NCBI GenBank assembly: GCA_902806395.1
Contig: CADCWH010000230.1
Span: forward strand, 1 to 6,380
From: an uncultured Thermomicrobiales bacterium
Lineage (GTDB): Bacteria > Chloroflexota > Chloroflexia > Thermomicrobiales > UBA6265
Length of the DNA stretch: 6,380 nucleotides
Reading direction: 5' to 3'
Under the pieces are notes generated by a model, which worked only from the letters and a program-made list of their open reading frames with translations, ran no database searches and was not told the DNA's origin. Below, piece by piece: positions 1 to 5,226 of this stretch (positions within the stretch are counted from its first letter, which is position 1; each line of letters starts with the position of its first letter). The position numbers and the translations under genes were made by a program.

Positions 1-1179
1 ACGCCGATATTCGACAAGCGGTCGCTGCTCTACGGCCTCGACCTGGCCAAAGATGCCATCCGGCAACGAGACCAGGCCGTCATCGTCGAGGGGTACATGG
101 ACGCCATCGCCGCGCACCAGTTCGGCCATGCCAACGTGGTCGCCGCGATGGGCACGGCCCTGACAGAGGCCCAGGTAGCCGCCGTCAGTCGCCACAGTCG
201 CCACGTCGTCCTGGCCCTCGACGCCGATACTGCGGGCCAGATGGCGATGCTGCGCGGCATCGAGACAATGCGGGAAACGTTGGATCACGACGAGGTGCCA
301 GTCCCCGACGCCCGGGGAGTGATCCACTTCGAGCGCCGCCTCAAGGCCCACATCTCGGTCGCCCGCCTCCCCTCCGGCAAGGACCCGGACGAACTGATCC
401 GCCGTGACCCGGAGCGGTGGCCGTCTGTGGTGGCGACCGCCCGACCGTTCGTGGACTTCATGATCGAAGTGCTCACGGAGGGCATCGACCCCGGTGACGC
501 GGCCCGCAAGTCTGCCGTGCTGGCCGAACTCGCACCCGTCCTGCGCTCCCTGCCCGATCGCGTCGTCCAGGCCCACCACATCGGCACGGTCGCCCGCCGA
601 TTATCACTCGACGAGCGCGTCGTCCTCGGCGAGGTCCGCCGCCCCCCGACGAGCGGGACTGTCGCGTCCCGGCCGGCATCCCGGGAGGGGATGACAAAGC
701 GATCCGCCGAGAACCATCTGGTGGCCCTCCTGCTGCGCCACCGCCCGCAGACCGCTGAGGTGTTGGCCCGCGTCCCTGACCAGGACATCCTCGACGCCCG
801 TAATCGTGAGTTGCTCCGCGTCCTGCGGGACCCCGCGATCGAGACGCTCGACGCGGAGGGAATCGTGGCTGGCCTGGACGACGATCTGGCCGACCACGCC
901 GAAGCCCTGCTGGCGGCCCTAGGGCGTGACCCGGGGCAGGCCGCCGCACAGGCAAAGAAGGAAGCTGAGCAGGCCCTCCTCACCTTGGGCCGCGAACGCC
1001 TCACCACGCTGATGCGCCATCTCCAGGCCAGTATCCGCGAAGCCCAGGAGGCCAGTGAGACGGACGGGATGGTGAGCCTCAGTGGCCAGATCGCGGCCCT
1101 GTACGACCGCCATCGCCGCTTCTACCCGCCCCCCAGCCCCTACTTCCGCGACATCCGCGACGAGGCCAACGCGCACTAA
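1..1179 (+). CDS. dnaG: DNA primase DnaG, C-terminal part (5' end outside window)
   Basis: DnaG synthesises the RNA primers for lagging-strand and origin replication and is recruited by the replicative helicase DnaB. The frame is open from base 1 and gives 392 residues ending in TAA. Full-length DnaG is usually about 600 residues, so the zinc-finger domain and the start of the polymerase core lie upstream. Visible TOPRIM features, in window residue numbers, are the catalytic Glu30 in VEGYMD and the metal-binding pair Asp74/Asp76 in ALDADTAG. The conserved LPSGKDPDE block is at residues 123-131. It is preceded by an extra segment (about 97-121) containing FERRLKAHIS, which I associate with Chloroflexota primases. 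From about residue 236 (AENHLVALLLRHRP) the helical C-terminal DnaB-interaction domain begins. The family call is secure. No rpoD follows; the next gene is convergent selA. Confidence 0.96.
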   Translation, partial: TPIFDKRSLLYGLDLAKDAIRQRDQAVIVEGYMDAIAAHQFGHANVVAAMGTALTEAQVAAVSRHSRHVVLALDADTAGQMAMLRGIETMRETLDHDEVPVPDARGVIHFERRLKAHISVARLPSGKDPDELIRRDPERWPSVVATARPFVDFMIEVLTEGIDPGDAARKSAVLAELAPVLRSLPDRVVQAHHIGTVARRLSLDERVVLGEVRRPPTSGTVASRPASREGMTKRSAENHLVALLLRHRPQTAEVLARVPDQDILDARNRELLRVLRDPAIETLDAEGIVAGLDDDLADHAEALLAALGRDPGQAAAQAKKEAEQALLTLGRERLTTLMRHLQASIREAQEASETDGMVSLSGQIAALYDRHRRFYPPPSPYFRDIRDEANAH

Positions 1180-2642
1180 TCCGCTGTGCCCGCGACGGCA
1201 GGCTCGGCCTCTAGGGCGGCCCGAATCGCCCCCGCGAGAGCGTGGTCATCTCGCGGCAGCACGGAACGAAGGTCGAAGATTACCCGCTCATCCTCGATTC
1301 TCCCGAATACCCCAGGGGTTCCGGTACGCAAGGCGCGGGCGAGCGCGTCTGCCGAGGACGGGCTGGTCAGGTGGAGGGCGACGCTCGGCAAGACGACCCC
1401 GGGGTAGGATCCCCCGCCGGGAGACGCCTCACTCTGGCGGATCTCCATGACTACCCCTGTGGGCGCGACCGCATCGCAGATGTGGTCAGCCCGCGTGCGG
1501 AGCGAGTCGACCGTCGCGGAGATCATCTGCCAGACCGGGACCCGAGAGAGGTGATCGCTGGCCAGGTAGTGCCTTAGCGTCGCGACCGTCCCCGCCAGAC
1601 ATGTCTTGTCGGCTCTGACGGCCCGCGCCCATGGATGACTGCTGATCTTCTCGATGATCTCAGCCGAGCCACAGATGAGCCCCGCCTGGGGTCCACCGAG
1701 CAGCTTGTCCCCGCTCGCCGTGACGACGGTGGCGCCGGCCGCGATCGCCCCGCTGACTGATAGCTCGGGGGGCAGACCAAATGGTGCCCCGTCGATCAGG
1801 AGCCCGTTTCCCTGGTCGTAGATCACGGGCACATCGGCTGCTCGCCCGACCGCCGCGACCTCAGCCAACGTCGCCTCGTGAACGAACCCCGACATCCGGA
1901 AGTTGCTCGGGTGAACCTTGAGCAGCGCGGCGGTGCGCGGGGTAATGGCACGTTCATAGTCCGCGGCGTAGGTCCGGTTGGTGGTCCCCACTTCGACCAG
2001 ATCACCGCCCGACTGACGCAGTACGTCCGGGATCCGGAACCCACCGCCGATCTCGACCGACTCACCACGCGACAACACGATCTCCGCCCGATCACCGAGC
2101 GCTGCCAGGACCAGGAGAATTCCGGCAGCATTGTTGTTGACGACAACCGTTAACTCCGCACCTGTCAGGAGTCGCATCAAGCGGGCGATCTCCCCCATCC
2201 TGCCCCCGCGCCGGTTCGATTCGGGATCAATCTCCAGTGCCACCGCCCCACCGGCTGCCGCGGCCATCGCCCGGGCAGCGACCTCACTCACTGGAGCCCG
2301 GCCGAGATTGGTGTGGACGATGATCCCGGTCGCGTTGATGACCGGGACGACGCGGGATACCGCGAGACTCGCGAGGAAGCTGACGACCCGATGTTCTGGG
2401 AGACGATCGCCAGCGAGGACCGACTCGGCGAGGAGGCTTTCGCGCGCCTCGGCCAGGACCCCGCGGACGAGAGATGTCAACGCCGACGCCGACAGACCGG
2501 CCGCGGTCCCGTTTGCTCCTAGAGTCGCCACCATGGTGTCTACCGATGGCAGCTGGTCAACGGCCGTCACAGAACGACGAGCAACACCAGGACCGGGGGT
2601 GTCAGCGGCCGGCACCGGCTTTCGGGATTTCGTTCGAGCCAT
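1176..2642 (-). CDS. selA: L-seryl-tRNA(Sec) selenium transferase (selenocysteine synthase)
   Basis: SelA is a PLP enzyme that converts seryl-tRNA(Sec) to selenocysteinyl-tRNA(Sec) using selenophosphate. The protein has 488 residues (E. coli about 463). An N-terminal helical tRNA-binding region starts at LPSVD (about residue 31). The PLP fold carries INATGIIVHTNLGRAP, the NNNAAG loop, the SRGESVEIGGGFRIP segment and TASGDKLLGGPQAG. The Lys in that last motif (residue 313, codon 1704-1706) is the expected Schiff-base lysine. I chose the ATG at 2642 because AGGA lies 6 nt upstream. The in-frame ATG at 2720 lies inside the terminator hairpin of the upstream tRNA and would add 26 unconserved residues. 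About 30 residues precede LPSVD, more than in E. coli. The TAG stop overlaps the dnaG stop by 4 nt. SelB, SelC and SelD are not visible here. SelA-like paralogues exist, but the motifs fit true SelA well. Confidence 0.93.
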   Translation of the reverse strand: MARTKSRKPVPAADTPGPGVARRSVTAVDQLPSVDTMVATLGANGTAAGLSASALTSLVRGVLAEARESLLAESVLAGDRLPEHRVVSFLASLAVSRVVPVINATGIIVHTNLGRAPVSEVAARAMAAAAGGAVALEIDPESNRRGGRMGEIARLMRLLTGAELTVVVNNNAAGILLVLAALGDRAEIVLSRGESVEIGGGFRIPDVLRQSGGDLVEVGTTNRTYAADYERAITPRTAALLKVHPSNFRMSGFVHEATLAEVAAVGRAADVPVIYDQGNGLLIDGAPFGLPPELSVSGAIAAGATVVTASGDKLLGGPQAGLICGSAEIIEKISSHPWARAVRADKTCLAGTVATLRHYLASDHLSRVPVWQMISATVDSLRTRADHICDAVAPTGVVMEIRQSEASPGGGSYPGVVLPSVALHLTSPSSADALARALRTGTPGVFGRIEDERVIFDLRSVLPRDDHALAGAIRAALEAEPAVAGTAD

Positions 2643-2648
2643 CGAGTG

Positions 2649-2652
2649 TCCT
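2649..2652 (-). promoter_or_regulatory. Ribosome binding site deciding the selA start
   Basis: AGGA on the minus strand stands 6 nt before the ATG at 2642. It supports this start over the longer in-frame reading from 2720, whose first codon falls within the terminator stem. The GTG at 2570 further in has no comparable purine-rich site. Confidence 0.6.
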
Positions 2653-2690
2653 GACGGAAGCCTCGCCCATGGCGCACCGGCGAGGGCGGG

Positions 2691-2727
2691 AAAACGGAAC
2701 GAGGGAGCGGCAAAAGCCACTCCCTCG
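2691..2727 (-). terminator. Intrinsic terminator of tRNA-Pro
   Basis: Bases 2700-2727 form a 12-bp stem with a 4-nt loop: GAGGGAG faces CTCCCTC, continued by GGC and GCC around a UUUU loop in the minus transcript. On the minus strand every position pairs, including one G-U; on the plus strand the same position is a C-A mismatch, so the element is built for minus transcription. The U-rich tail TTCCGTTTT (2699-2691) follows directly. The stem starts 3 nt after the encoded CCA of tRNA-Pro, so this is the tRNA's terminator. It lies between the tRNA and selA. Confidence 0.88.
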
Positions 2728-2730
2728 CGG

Positions 2731-2808
2731 TGGTCGGGGTGAGAGGATTCGAACCTCCGGCCTCAGCGTCCCGAACGCTGCGCGCTAACCGGGCTGCGCT
2801 ACACCCCG
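2731..2808 (-). tRNA. tRNA-Pro (anticodon CGG)
   Basis: The minus strand folds into a complete 78-nt cloverleaf with CCA encoded. The acceptor stem is CGGGGTG/CACCCCG with discriminator A. The D stem is GCGC/GCGC with a 10-nt loop containing GG. The anticodon stem CAGCG/CGCTG encloses TTCGGGA, giving anticodon CGG, which reads the proline codon CCG. The variable region has 5 nt, and the T arm is GGAGG-TTCGAAT-CCTCT with one G-T pair. The plus-strand reading frame across it (GVRGFEPPASASRTLRANR) is the well-known spurious peptide made by translating this tRNA antisense. Confidence 0.97.
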
Positions 2809-2820
2809 ACGACGGAGGTT

Positions 2821-2826
2821 ATCCTA
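2821..2826 (-). promoter_or_regulatory. Possible -10 box of tRNA-Pro
   Basis: TAGGAT on the minus strand (4 of 6 to TATAAT) ends 12 nt before the mature tRNA 5' end, a normal distance for a short leader. No good -35 box is found: the best hexamers 17-18 bp upstream match 3 of 6. The assignment rests mainly on position. Confidence 0.4.
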
Positions 2827-2836
2827 CCACAGCCCC

Positions 2837-2853
2837 ACCGTGGCGGCCACGGT
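2837..2853. repeat. Perfect inverted repeat upstream of tRNA-Pro
   Basis: ACCGTGG and CCACGGT are separated by 3 nt (CGG). The repeat lies where the -35 region of the tRNA-Pro promoter would be. It could be a regulator site or a small hairpin. There is no T-tract after it on either strand, so a terminator is unlikely. Confidence 0.4.
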
Positions 2854-2930
2854 CTCACAAGGCCGGAGAATTGACGTCCTATCAGGATCTAAGGCTTGCA
2901 ACCATTCGCGGCACCTTCGAGGCGAAGGCC

Positions 2931-2965
2931 GACAAGCAACAATCTGATCATACGTTGTTGTTGTC
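2931..2965. repeat. Imperfect hairpin in the spacer between the two tRNA genes
   Basis: GACAAGCAACAA (2931-2942) can pair with TTGTTGTTGTC (2955-2965): 11 bp with one bulged G and a 12-nt loop. It sits in the AT-richer part of the spacer 2809-3033, which otherwise holds only the promoter elements of the two flanking tRNA genes. Function unknown. Confidence 0.45.
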
Positions 2966-2987
2966 GTATACACGGCGCACATTCTTC

Positions 2988-3016
2988 TAGTCAGCAGGCG
3001 GCGTCCTCCCTATGGT
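2988..3016 (+). promoter_or_regulatory. Sigma70-type promoter of tRNA-Arg
   Basis: A -35 box TAGTCA (2988-2993, 4 of 6 to TTGACA) and a -10 box TATGGT (3011-3016, 4 of 6) are separated by exactly 17 bp. The predicted start near 3023 gives a leader of about 11 nt before the tRNA. A second -10-like TATCTT overlaps at 3016-3021. Confidence 0.55.
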
Positions 3017-3033
3017 ATCTTGCCCTCGCACTG

Positions 3034-3109
3034 GCCCGCGTAGCTCAGAGGATAGAGCGCCACCGTCCTAAGGTGGGCGTCGGGGGTTCGAGTCCCTCCG
3101 CGGGTGCCA
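3034..3109 (+). tRNA. tRNA-Arg (anticodon CCT)
   Basis: A complete 76-nt cloverleaf with CCA encoded. The acceptor stem is GCCCGCG/CGCGGGT (one G-T pair) with discriminator G. The D stem is GCTC/GAGC. The anticodon stem CCACC/GGTGG encloses GTCCTAA, giving anticodon CCT, which reads the arginine codon AGG. The variable loop has 5 nt, and the T arm is GGGGG-TTCGAGT-CCCTC. The plus-strand peptide VAQRIERHRPKVG read through it is a known false-translation signature of this tRNA. Confidence 0.97.
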
Positions 3110-3119
3110 TAGCCGGTTT

Positions 3120-3138
3120 GACGACTGCCCTAGTCGTT
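3120..3138 (+). terminator. Weak candidate hairpin after tRNA-Arg
   Basis: ACGACT (3121-3126) pairs with AGTCGT (3132-3137) around a 5-nt loop, extended by a G-T pair. It starts 10 nt after the tRNA CCA. No T-tract follows (TCCCC), so termination would be inefficient or factor-dependent, and read-through into the glycosyltransferase gene is possible. A second 5-bp hairpin (CCGCG/CGCGG, 3141-3156) follows. Confidence 0.3.
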
Positions 3139-3209
3139 CCCCGCGATTCGACGCGGCGAGACGGTAGTCGACCGATGGGCTGGGGTGTCGCTTTCCATCC
3201 CACCGCCTG

Positions 3210-3224
3210 CTATCCTACGGATAG
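3210..3224. repeat. Short inverted repeat upstream of the glycosyltransferase gene
   Basis: CTATCC and GGATAG are a perfect 6-bp inverted repeat with a 3-nt centre. It contains -10-like strings on both strands (TATCCT on plus; GTAGGATA on minus, the same 8-mer as at the tRNA-Pro -10 region). It lies about 70 nt before the chosen start codon, so it may be promoter or operator. No convincing -35 box was found. Confidence 0.35.
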
Positions 3225-3281
3225 TATCGCCGTTCCCGGGTCGACCCTTGTTGTCCCCTTGGACGGTATCCGCCTCGTTTC

Positions 3282-3286
3282 GGGAG
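3282..3286 (+). promoter_or_regulatory. Ribosome binding site of the glycosyltransferase gene
   Basis: GGGAG stands 6 nt before the ATG at 3293. This supports that start over the in-frame GTG at 3185, which would add 36 residues (proline-rich, unlike the family) and has no such site. Confidence 0.65.
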
Positions 3287-3292
3287 CGCTCA

Positions 3293-4606
3293 ATGCCGTC
3301 CGACTACTTTGGACCGGCCGTGTTCGGGTTCGAATCCGACCTGCCGGCCAGCCGCGTGGCGATGATTTCGGTCCATACCTCGCCGCTGGCCTCGCTCGGC
3401 CGGGCTGACGCAGGCGGGATGAACGTTTATATCCGCGAGCTGTGTTGTCACCTGGCACTCCTAGGTCACCAGATCGACATCTTCACCCGCCGCGACGATC
3501 CTTCGACGCCCGAGGTGACCGAGCTCTGCCCCGGCGTCAACGTGGTCACGATCACGGCCGGGCCCGCCGGACCAGTCCATAAGGACGATCTCTACCCACT
3601 CCTCCCCGAGTTCGCCAACCAGGCCGTCCTCAGCTCGCTCCGGCGAGGCGTCCGCTACGATGTGGTGCATGCCCACTACTGGCTGTCGGGCTGGACCGCC
3701 CACCTGCTCCGCCGCTTCTGGGACACGCCATTCGTGACGATGTTCCACACTACCGCCCACATGAAGCGGTCGTCCGGCAACTCCACCATCGAATCTCCCC
3801 AGCGCGTCATCACCGAGCGCCAGGTGATCGATCTTTCCGATAGTCTGATCGCCGCCAACCCGGCCGAGCGGGCCGACTTGCTGTGGCGCCAGCGAATGCG
3901 GATGGACAAGGTCTGCACGGTGCCACCCGGGGTCGATCTCGAGCTCTTCACGCCTGGGGACCAGGATACGGCCCGGCGTCTCCTCGACCTTCCGGACGAC
4001 CGGCCCATGATCCTGTTCGTCGGCCGGATCGACCCGATCAAGGGCATCGATATATTGGTTAAAGCCATGGCCGGGTGGCCCGCCGGCGGCCCCCGGCCAC
4101 GATTGCTCCTGATCGGCGGTGAGCTGGACCCGTCTGGGACACCGACGGGTCCCCTGGCCGGTGTAGCCCGTCAGGTAGAGTCGGCCGGGATCAGCGACGA
4201 CGTGGTGTTCCTCGGATCGCGGCCCCAGTCGGACCTGCCCGATTTCTACCGTGCGGTCGACGTGGTCGCCGTCCCGTCGCTCTACGAGTCGTTCGGACTC
4301 GTGGCCGTGGAGGCGATGGCCTGCGGCCGGCCGGTCGTGGCGTCCCGGGCGGGTGGCCTCGCGTTCACTATCGAAGACGGTGAGAGCGGCATACTGGTGC
4401 CCGCGTCCGACCCGGTGGCCCTCGCGACGGCCCTCCATGAGGTCGTCAACGATGCCGCGCTGCGCTCCCGCCTCGGGGTGGCCGCCCGTGACGCCGCCTA
4501 CCCCTTCTCGTGGGAGGCCGTGGCCAGCGGCATCTCCCACATCCTCAATCGCCTCGCCCTCGGGCACCGGGCCGATCTCTGCTGCGACGAGGAAATCTTC
4601 GCCTGA
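3293..4606 (+). CDS. Family-4 glycosyltransferase, MshA / sucrose-phosphate-synthase type
   Basis: A 437-residue GT-B fold retaining glycosyltransferase, probably cytosolic: no signal peptide or membrane segment is seen. The N-terminal domain opens with ISVHTSPLASLGRADAGGMN (Gly41-Gly42 donor loop), as in actinobacterial MshA, followed by HAHYWLSGW (126-134) and FHTTAH (151-156). The C-terminal Rossmann domain starts near VPPGVDLELF, has ILFVGRIDPIKG, and ends with the nucleotide-sugar EX7E motif Glu332/Glu340 in ESFGLVAVEAM. MshA transfers GlcNAc from UDP-GlcNAc to inositol-1-phosphate for mycothiol. By recalled alignment, its acceptor residues correspond here to Asn44, Lys97, Tyr129, Thr153 or Thr154, and Arg171. 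Substrate remains uncertain: a sucrose-phosphate-synthase-like or other role is possible, and Chloroflexota are not established mycothiol makers. It stands alone, converging on the small gene at 5028-4684. The tail ends with an unusual LCCDEEIFA. Confidence 0.9.
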   Translation: MPSDYFGPAVFGFESDLPASRVAMISVHTSPLASLGRADAGGMNVYIRELCCHLALLGHQIDIFTRRDDPSTPEVTELCPGVNVVTITAGPAGPVHKDDLYPLLPEFANQAVLSSLRRGVRYDVVHAHYWLSGWTAHLLRRFWDTPFVTMFHTTAHMKRSSGNSTIESPQRVITERQVIDLSDSLIAANPAERADLLWRQRMRMDKVCTVPPGVDLELFTPGDQDTARRLLDLPDDRPMILFVGRIDPIKGIDILVKAMAGWPAGGPRPRLLLIGGELDPSGTPTGPLAGVARQVESAGISDDVVFLGSRPQSDLPDFYRAVDVVAVPSLYESFGLVAVEAMACGRPVVASRAGGLAFTIEDGESGILVPASDPVALATALHEVVNDAALRSRLGVAARDAAYPFSWEAVASGISHILNRLALGHRADLCCDEEIFA

Positions 4607-4626
4607 CCCGGCCCGTGATGCCGGGT
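4606..4626. terminator. Hairpin between two convergent genes, possible two-way terminator
   Basis: ACCCGGC (4606-4612) and GCCGGGT (4620-4626) form a perfect 7-bp GC-rich stem with a 7-nt loop, starting on the last base of the glycosyltransferase stop codon. The convergent small gene stops at 4684, 57 nt away. No T-tract follows on either strand, so classical intrinsic termination is not shown. Confidence 0.45.
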
Positions 4627-4683
4627 CCTGGCTCCGGGCACAGGTGGCATCGGCCGGGACTCGGGAAATAGTGGGAAGCGGGA

Positions 4684-5028
4684 TTACCCCCGCTCGGCCT
4701 TCGCCTTCTTCTGGTCCTTGTAGAACTTCTTCGTCTTTGGTTCCGGGCGGCTGTCCAGCGCTTCCTGCTCTTCCCGGCGCTTGGTGGAAACCGTTTCGAT
4801 CTCCTCCTCCAGCCGGGCAAGGTCGTTGTAGATGGCGGTGTTGGCGTCCGCGATCGGCGTGCGCATCAGCATCCGGACCAACTGCAGTTGCGATTGGGCC
4901 GCCGCTGAGGCCGCCGCCGGCAGAGAGGCTCGCTTGGTGATCATGTCCACCAGCGCCAGCGTCTCGTCCACCGCTCCGTTGGCGTCCAACCGTTGCCGGA
5001 TCATCTTCAGGCCATCGACGACATTCAT
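4684..5028 (-). CDS. Small uncharacterised helical protein with a lysine-rich tail
   Basis: A 114-residue protein I do not recognise. The start at 5028 is strongly supported by AAGGGGG ending 5 nt upstream; the in-frame ATG at 5115 would add 29 residues that overlap the promoter region. The sequence is almost free of helix breakers. An N-terminal helix (residues 1-35, MNVVDGLKMIRQRLD onward) leads into an alanine/glutamine-rich stretch (37-50). A charged region (about 66-92, ARLEEEIETVSTKRREEQEA) looks like a coiled coil, and the tail 98-114 is strongly basic (KTKKFYKDQKKAKAERG). There is no Cys, signal peptide or membrane segment. The basic tail could bind nucleic acid or ribosomes, but this is inference. 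It is divergent from thiD and convergent with the glycosyltransferase. Coding reality is supported by the ribosome site and the sensible composition. Confidence 0.75.
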   Translation of the reverse strand: MNVVDGLKMIRQRLDANGAVDETLALVDMITKRASLPAAASAAAQSQLQLVRMLMRTPIADANTAIYNDLARLEEEIETVSTKRREEQEALDSRPEPKTKKFYKDQKKAKAERG

Positions 5029-5033
5029 TTCGT

Positions 5034-5040
5034 CCCCCTT
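5034..5040 (-). promoter_or_regulatory. Ribosome binding site of the small gene
   Basis: AAGGGGG on the minus strand ends 5 nt before the ATG at 5028. It is the strongest Shine-Dalgarno-like site in the window and fixes this start. Confidence 0.7.
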
Positions 5041-5071
5041 ACCGTCTCCTGCGCGTTTTCCCCTCGTCCCC

Positions 5072-5077
5072 ATGATA
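5072..5077 (-). promoter_or_regulatory. Possible -10 box of the small gene
   Basis: TATCAT on the minus strand matches TATAAT at 5 of 6 and would give a leader of about 35 nt. The hexamer 17 bp upstream, GTGGGA, matches TTGACA at only 3 of 6. The overlapping GGAAC resembles the -35 of some ECF sigma promoters, but this is speculative. Confidence 0.4.
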
Positions 5078-5115
5078 GCGTAGCGACCGGCCGTTCCCAC
5101 CTGCCGACCATCCAT

Positions 5116-5149
5116 GTGTTGCCCCGCGGTGTTGCCGCGAACGGCACAC
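5116..5149. repeat. Repeat cluster in the small gene / thiD divergent region
   Basis: GTGTTGCC occurs twice, at 5116-5123 and 5129-5136 (13-bp period). The second copy can also pair with GGCACAC (5143-5149) with one bulged T. The cluster lies between the small gene and thiD, where a regulator site or leader hairpin would be expected. Confidence 0.4.
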
Positions 5150-5172
5150 GGCGCGCACGTTGGCCTACCATT

Positions 5173-5192
5173 GGCGTGATCAGAGGCGTGAT
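5173..5192. repeat. Direct repeat just upstream of thiD
   Basis: GGCGTGAT occurs at 5173-5180 and 5185-5192, a 12-bp period with a 4-nt spacer. It ends 34 nt before the chosen thiD start and overlaps the alternative ATG at 5191. It could be a tandem operator half-site or chance. Confidence 0.35.
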
Positions 5193-5212
5193 GACCCGAA
5201 GGACCTCACCCC

Positions 5213-5217
5213 AGGAG
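5213..5217 (+). promoter_or_regulatory. Ribosome binding site of thiD
   Basis: AGGAG lies 9 nt before the ATG at 5227 and favours this start over the in-frame ATGs at 5191 (AGAGG only 4 nt upstream) and 5293 (no clear site, directly before the conserved core). Confidence 0.6.
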
Positions 5218-5226
5218 CGGCGACGG

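Noticed and set aside
2643..2720. Longer SelA reading from the ATG at 2720
   Set aside because: The start codon lies inside the tRNA-Pro terminator stem, and the added 26 residues are not family-like; the ATG at 2642 has a proper AGGA.
2730..2990. Plus-strand reading frame of 86 residues beginning MVGVRGFEPPASAS
   Set aside because: It is the antisense translation of tRNA-Pro plus spacer DNA; this peptide is a well-known misannotation signature.
3034..3109. tRNA-Arg(CCT) as an integration site of a genomic island
   Set aside because: No integrase gene follows, and I found no second copy of the tRNA 3' end in the window; the following genes look like housekeeping genes.
3185..3292. Longer glycosyltransferase reading from the GTG at 3185
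   Set aside because: Proline-rich low-plausibility extension over the promoter-like region, while the ATG at 3293 has a GGGAG site at 6 nt and begins close to the conserved core.
3317..3345. A T-arm-like string GGGTTCGAATCC suggesting a third tRNA
   Set aside because: It falls in codons for the N-terminus of the glycosyltransferase, the stem is only 4 bp, and no acceptor, D or anticodon arms surround it.
2896..3408. Plus-strand reading frame of 170 residues containing VAQRIERHRPKVG
   Set aside because: It reads straight through tRNA-Arg(CCT) and into the glycosyltransferase gene in another frame; no ribosome site.
3461..4567. Minus-strand frame of 368 residues opposite the glycosyltransferase
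   Set aside because: It is a shadow of the real gene in high-GC DNA; composition is unlike a folded protein and no known motifs appear.
4251..4940. Plus-strand frame of 229 residues spanning the glycosyltransferase end and the small gene
   Set aside because: It overlaps two better genes, is dominated by Arg, Pro and Ser typical of out-of-frame translation, and lacks a ribosome site.
5029..5226. TPP riboswitch before thiD
   Set aside because: I looked for the CUGAGA and conserved downstream core elements and did not find them; a covariance search would be decisive.
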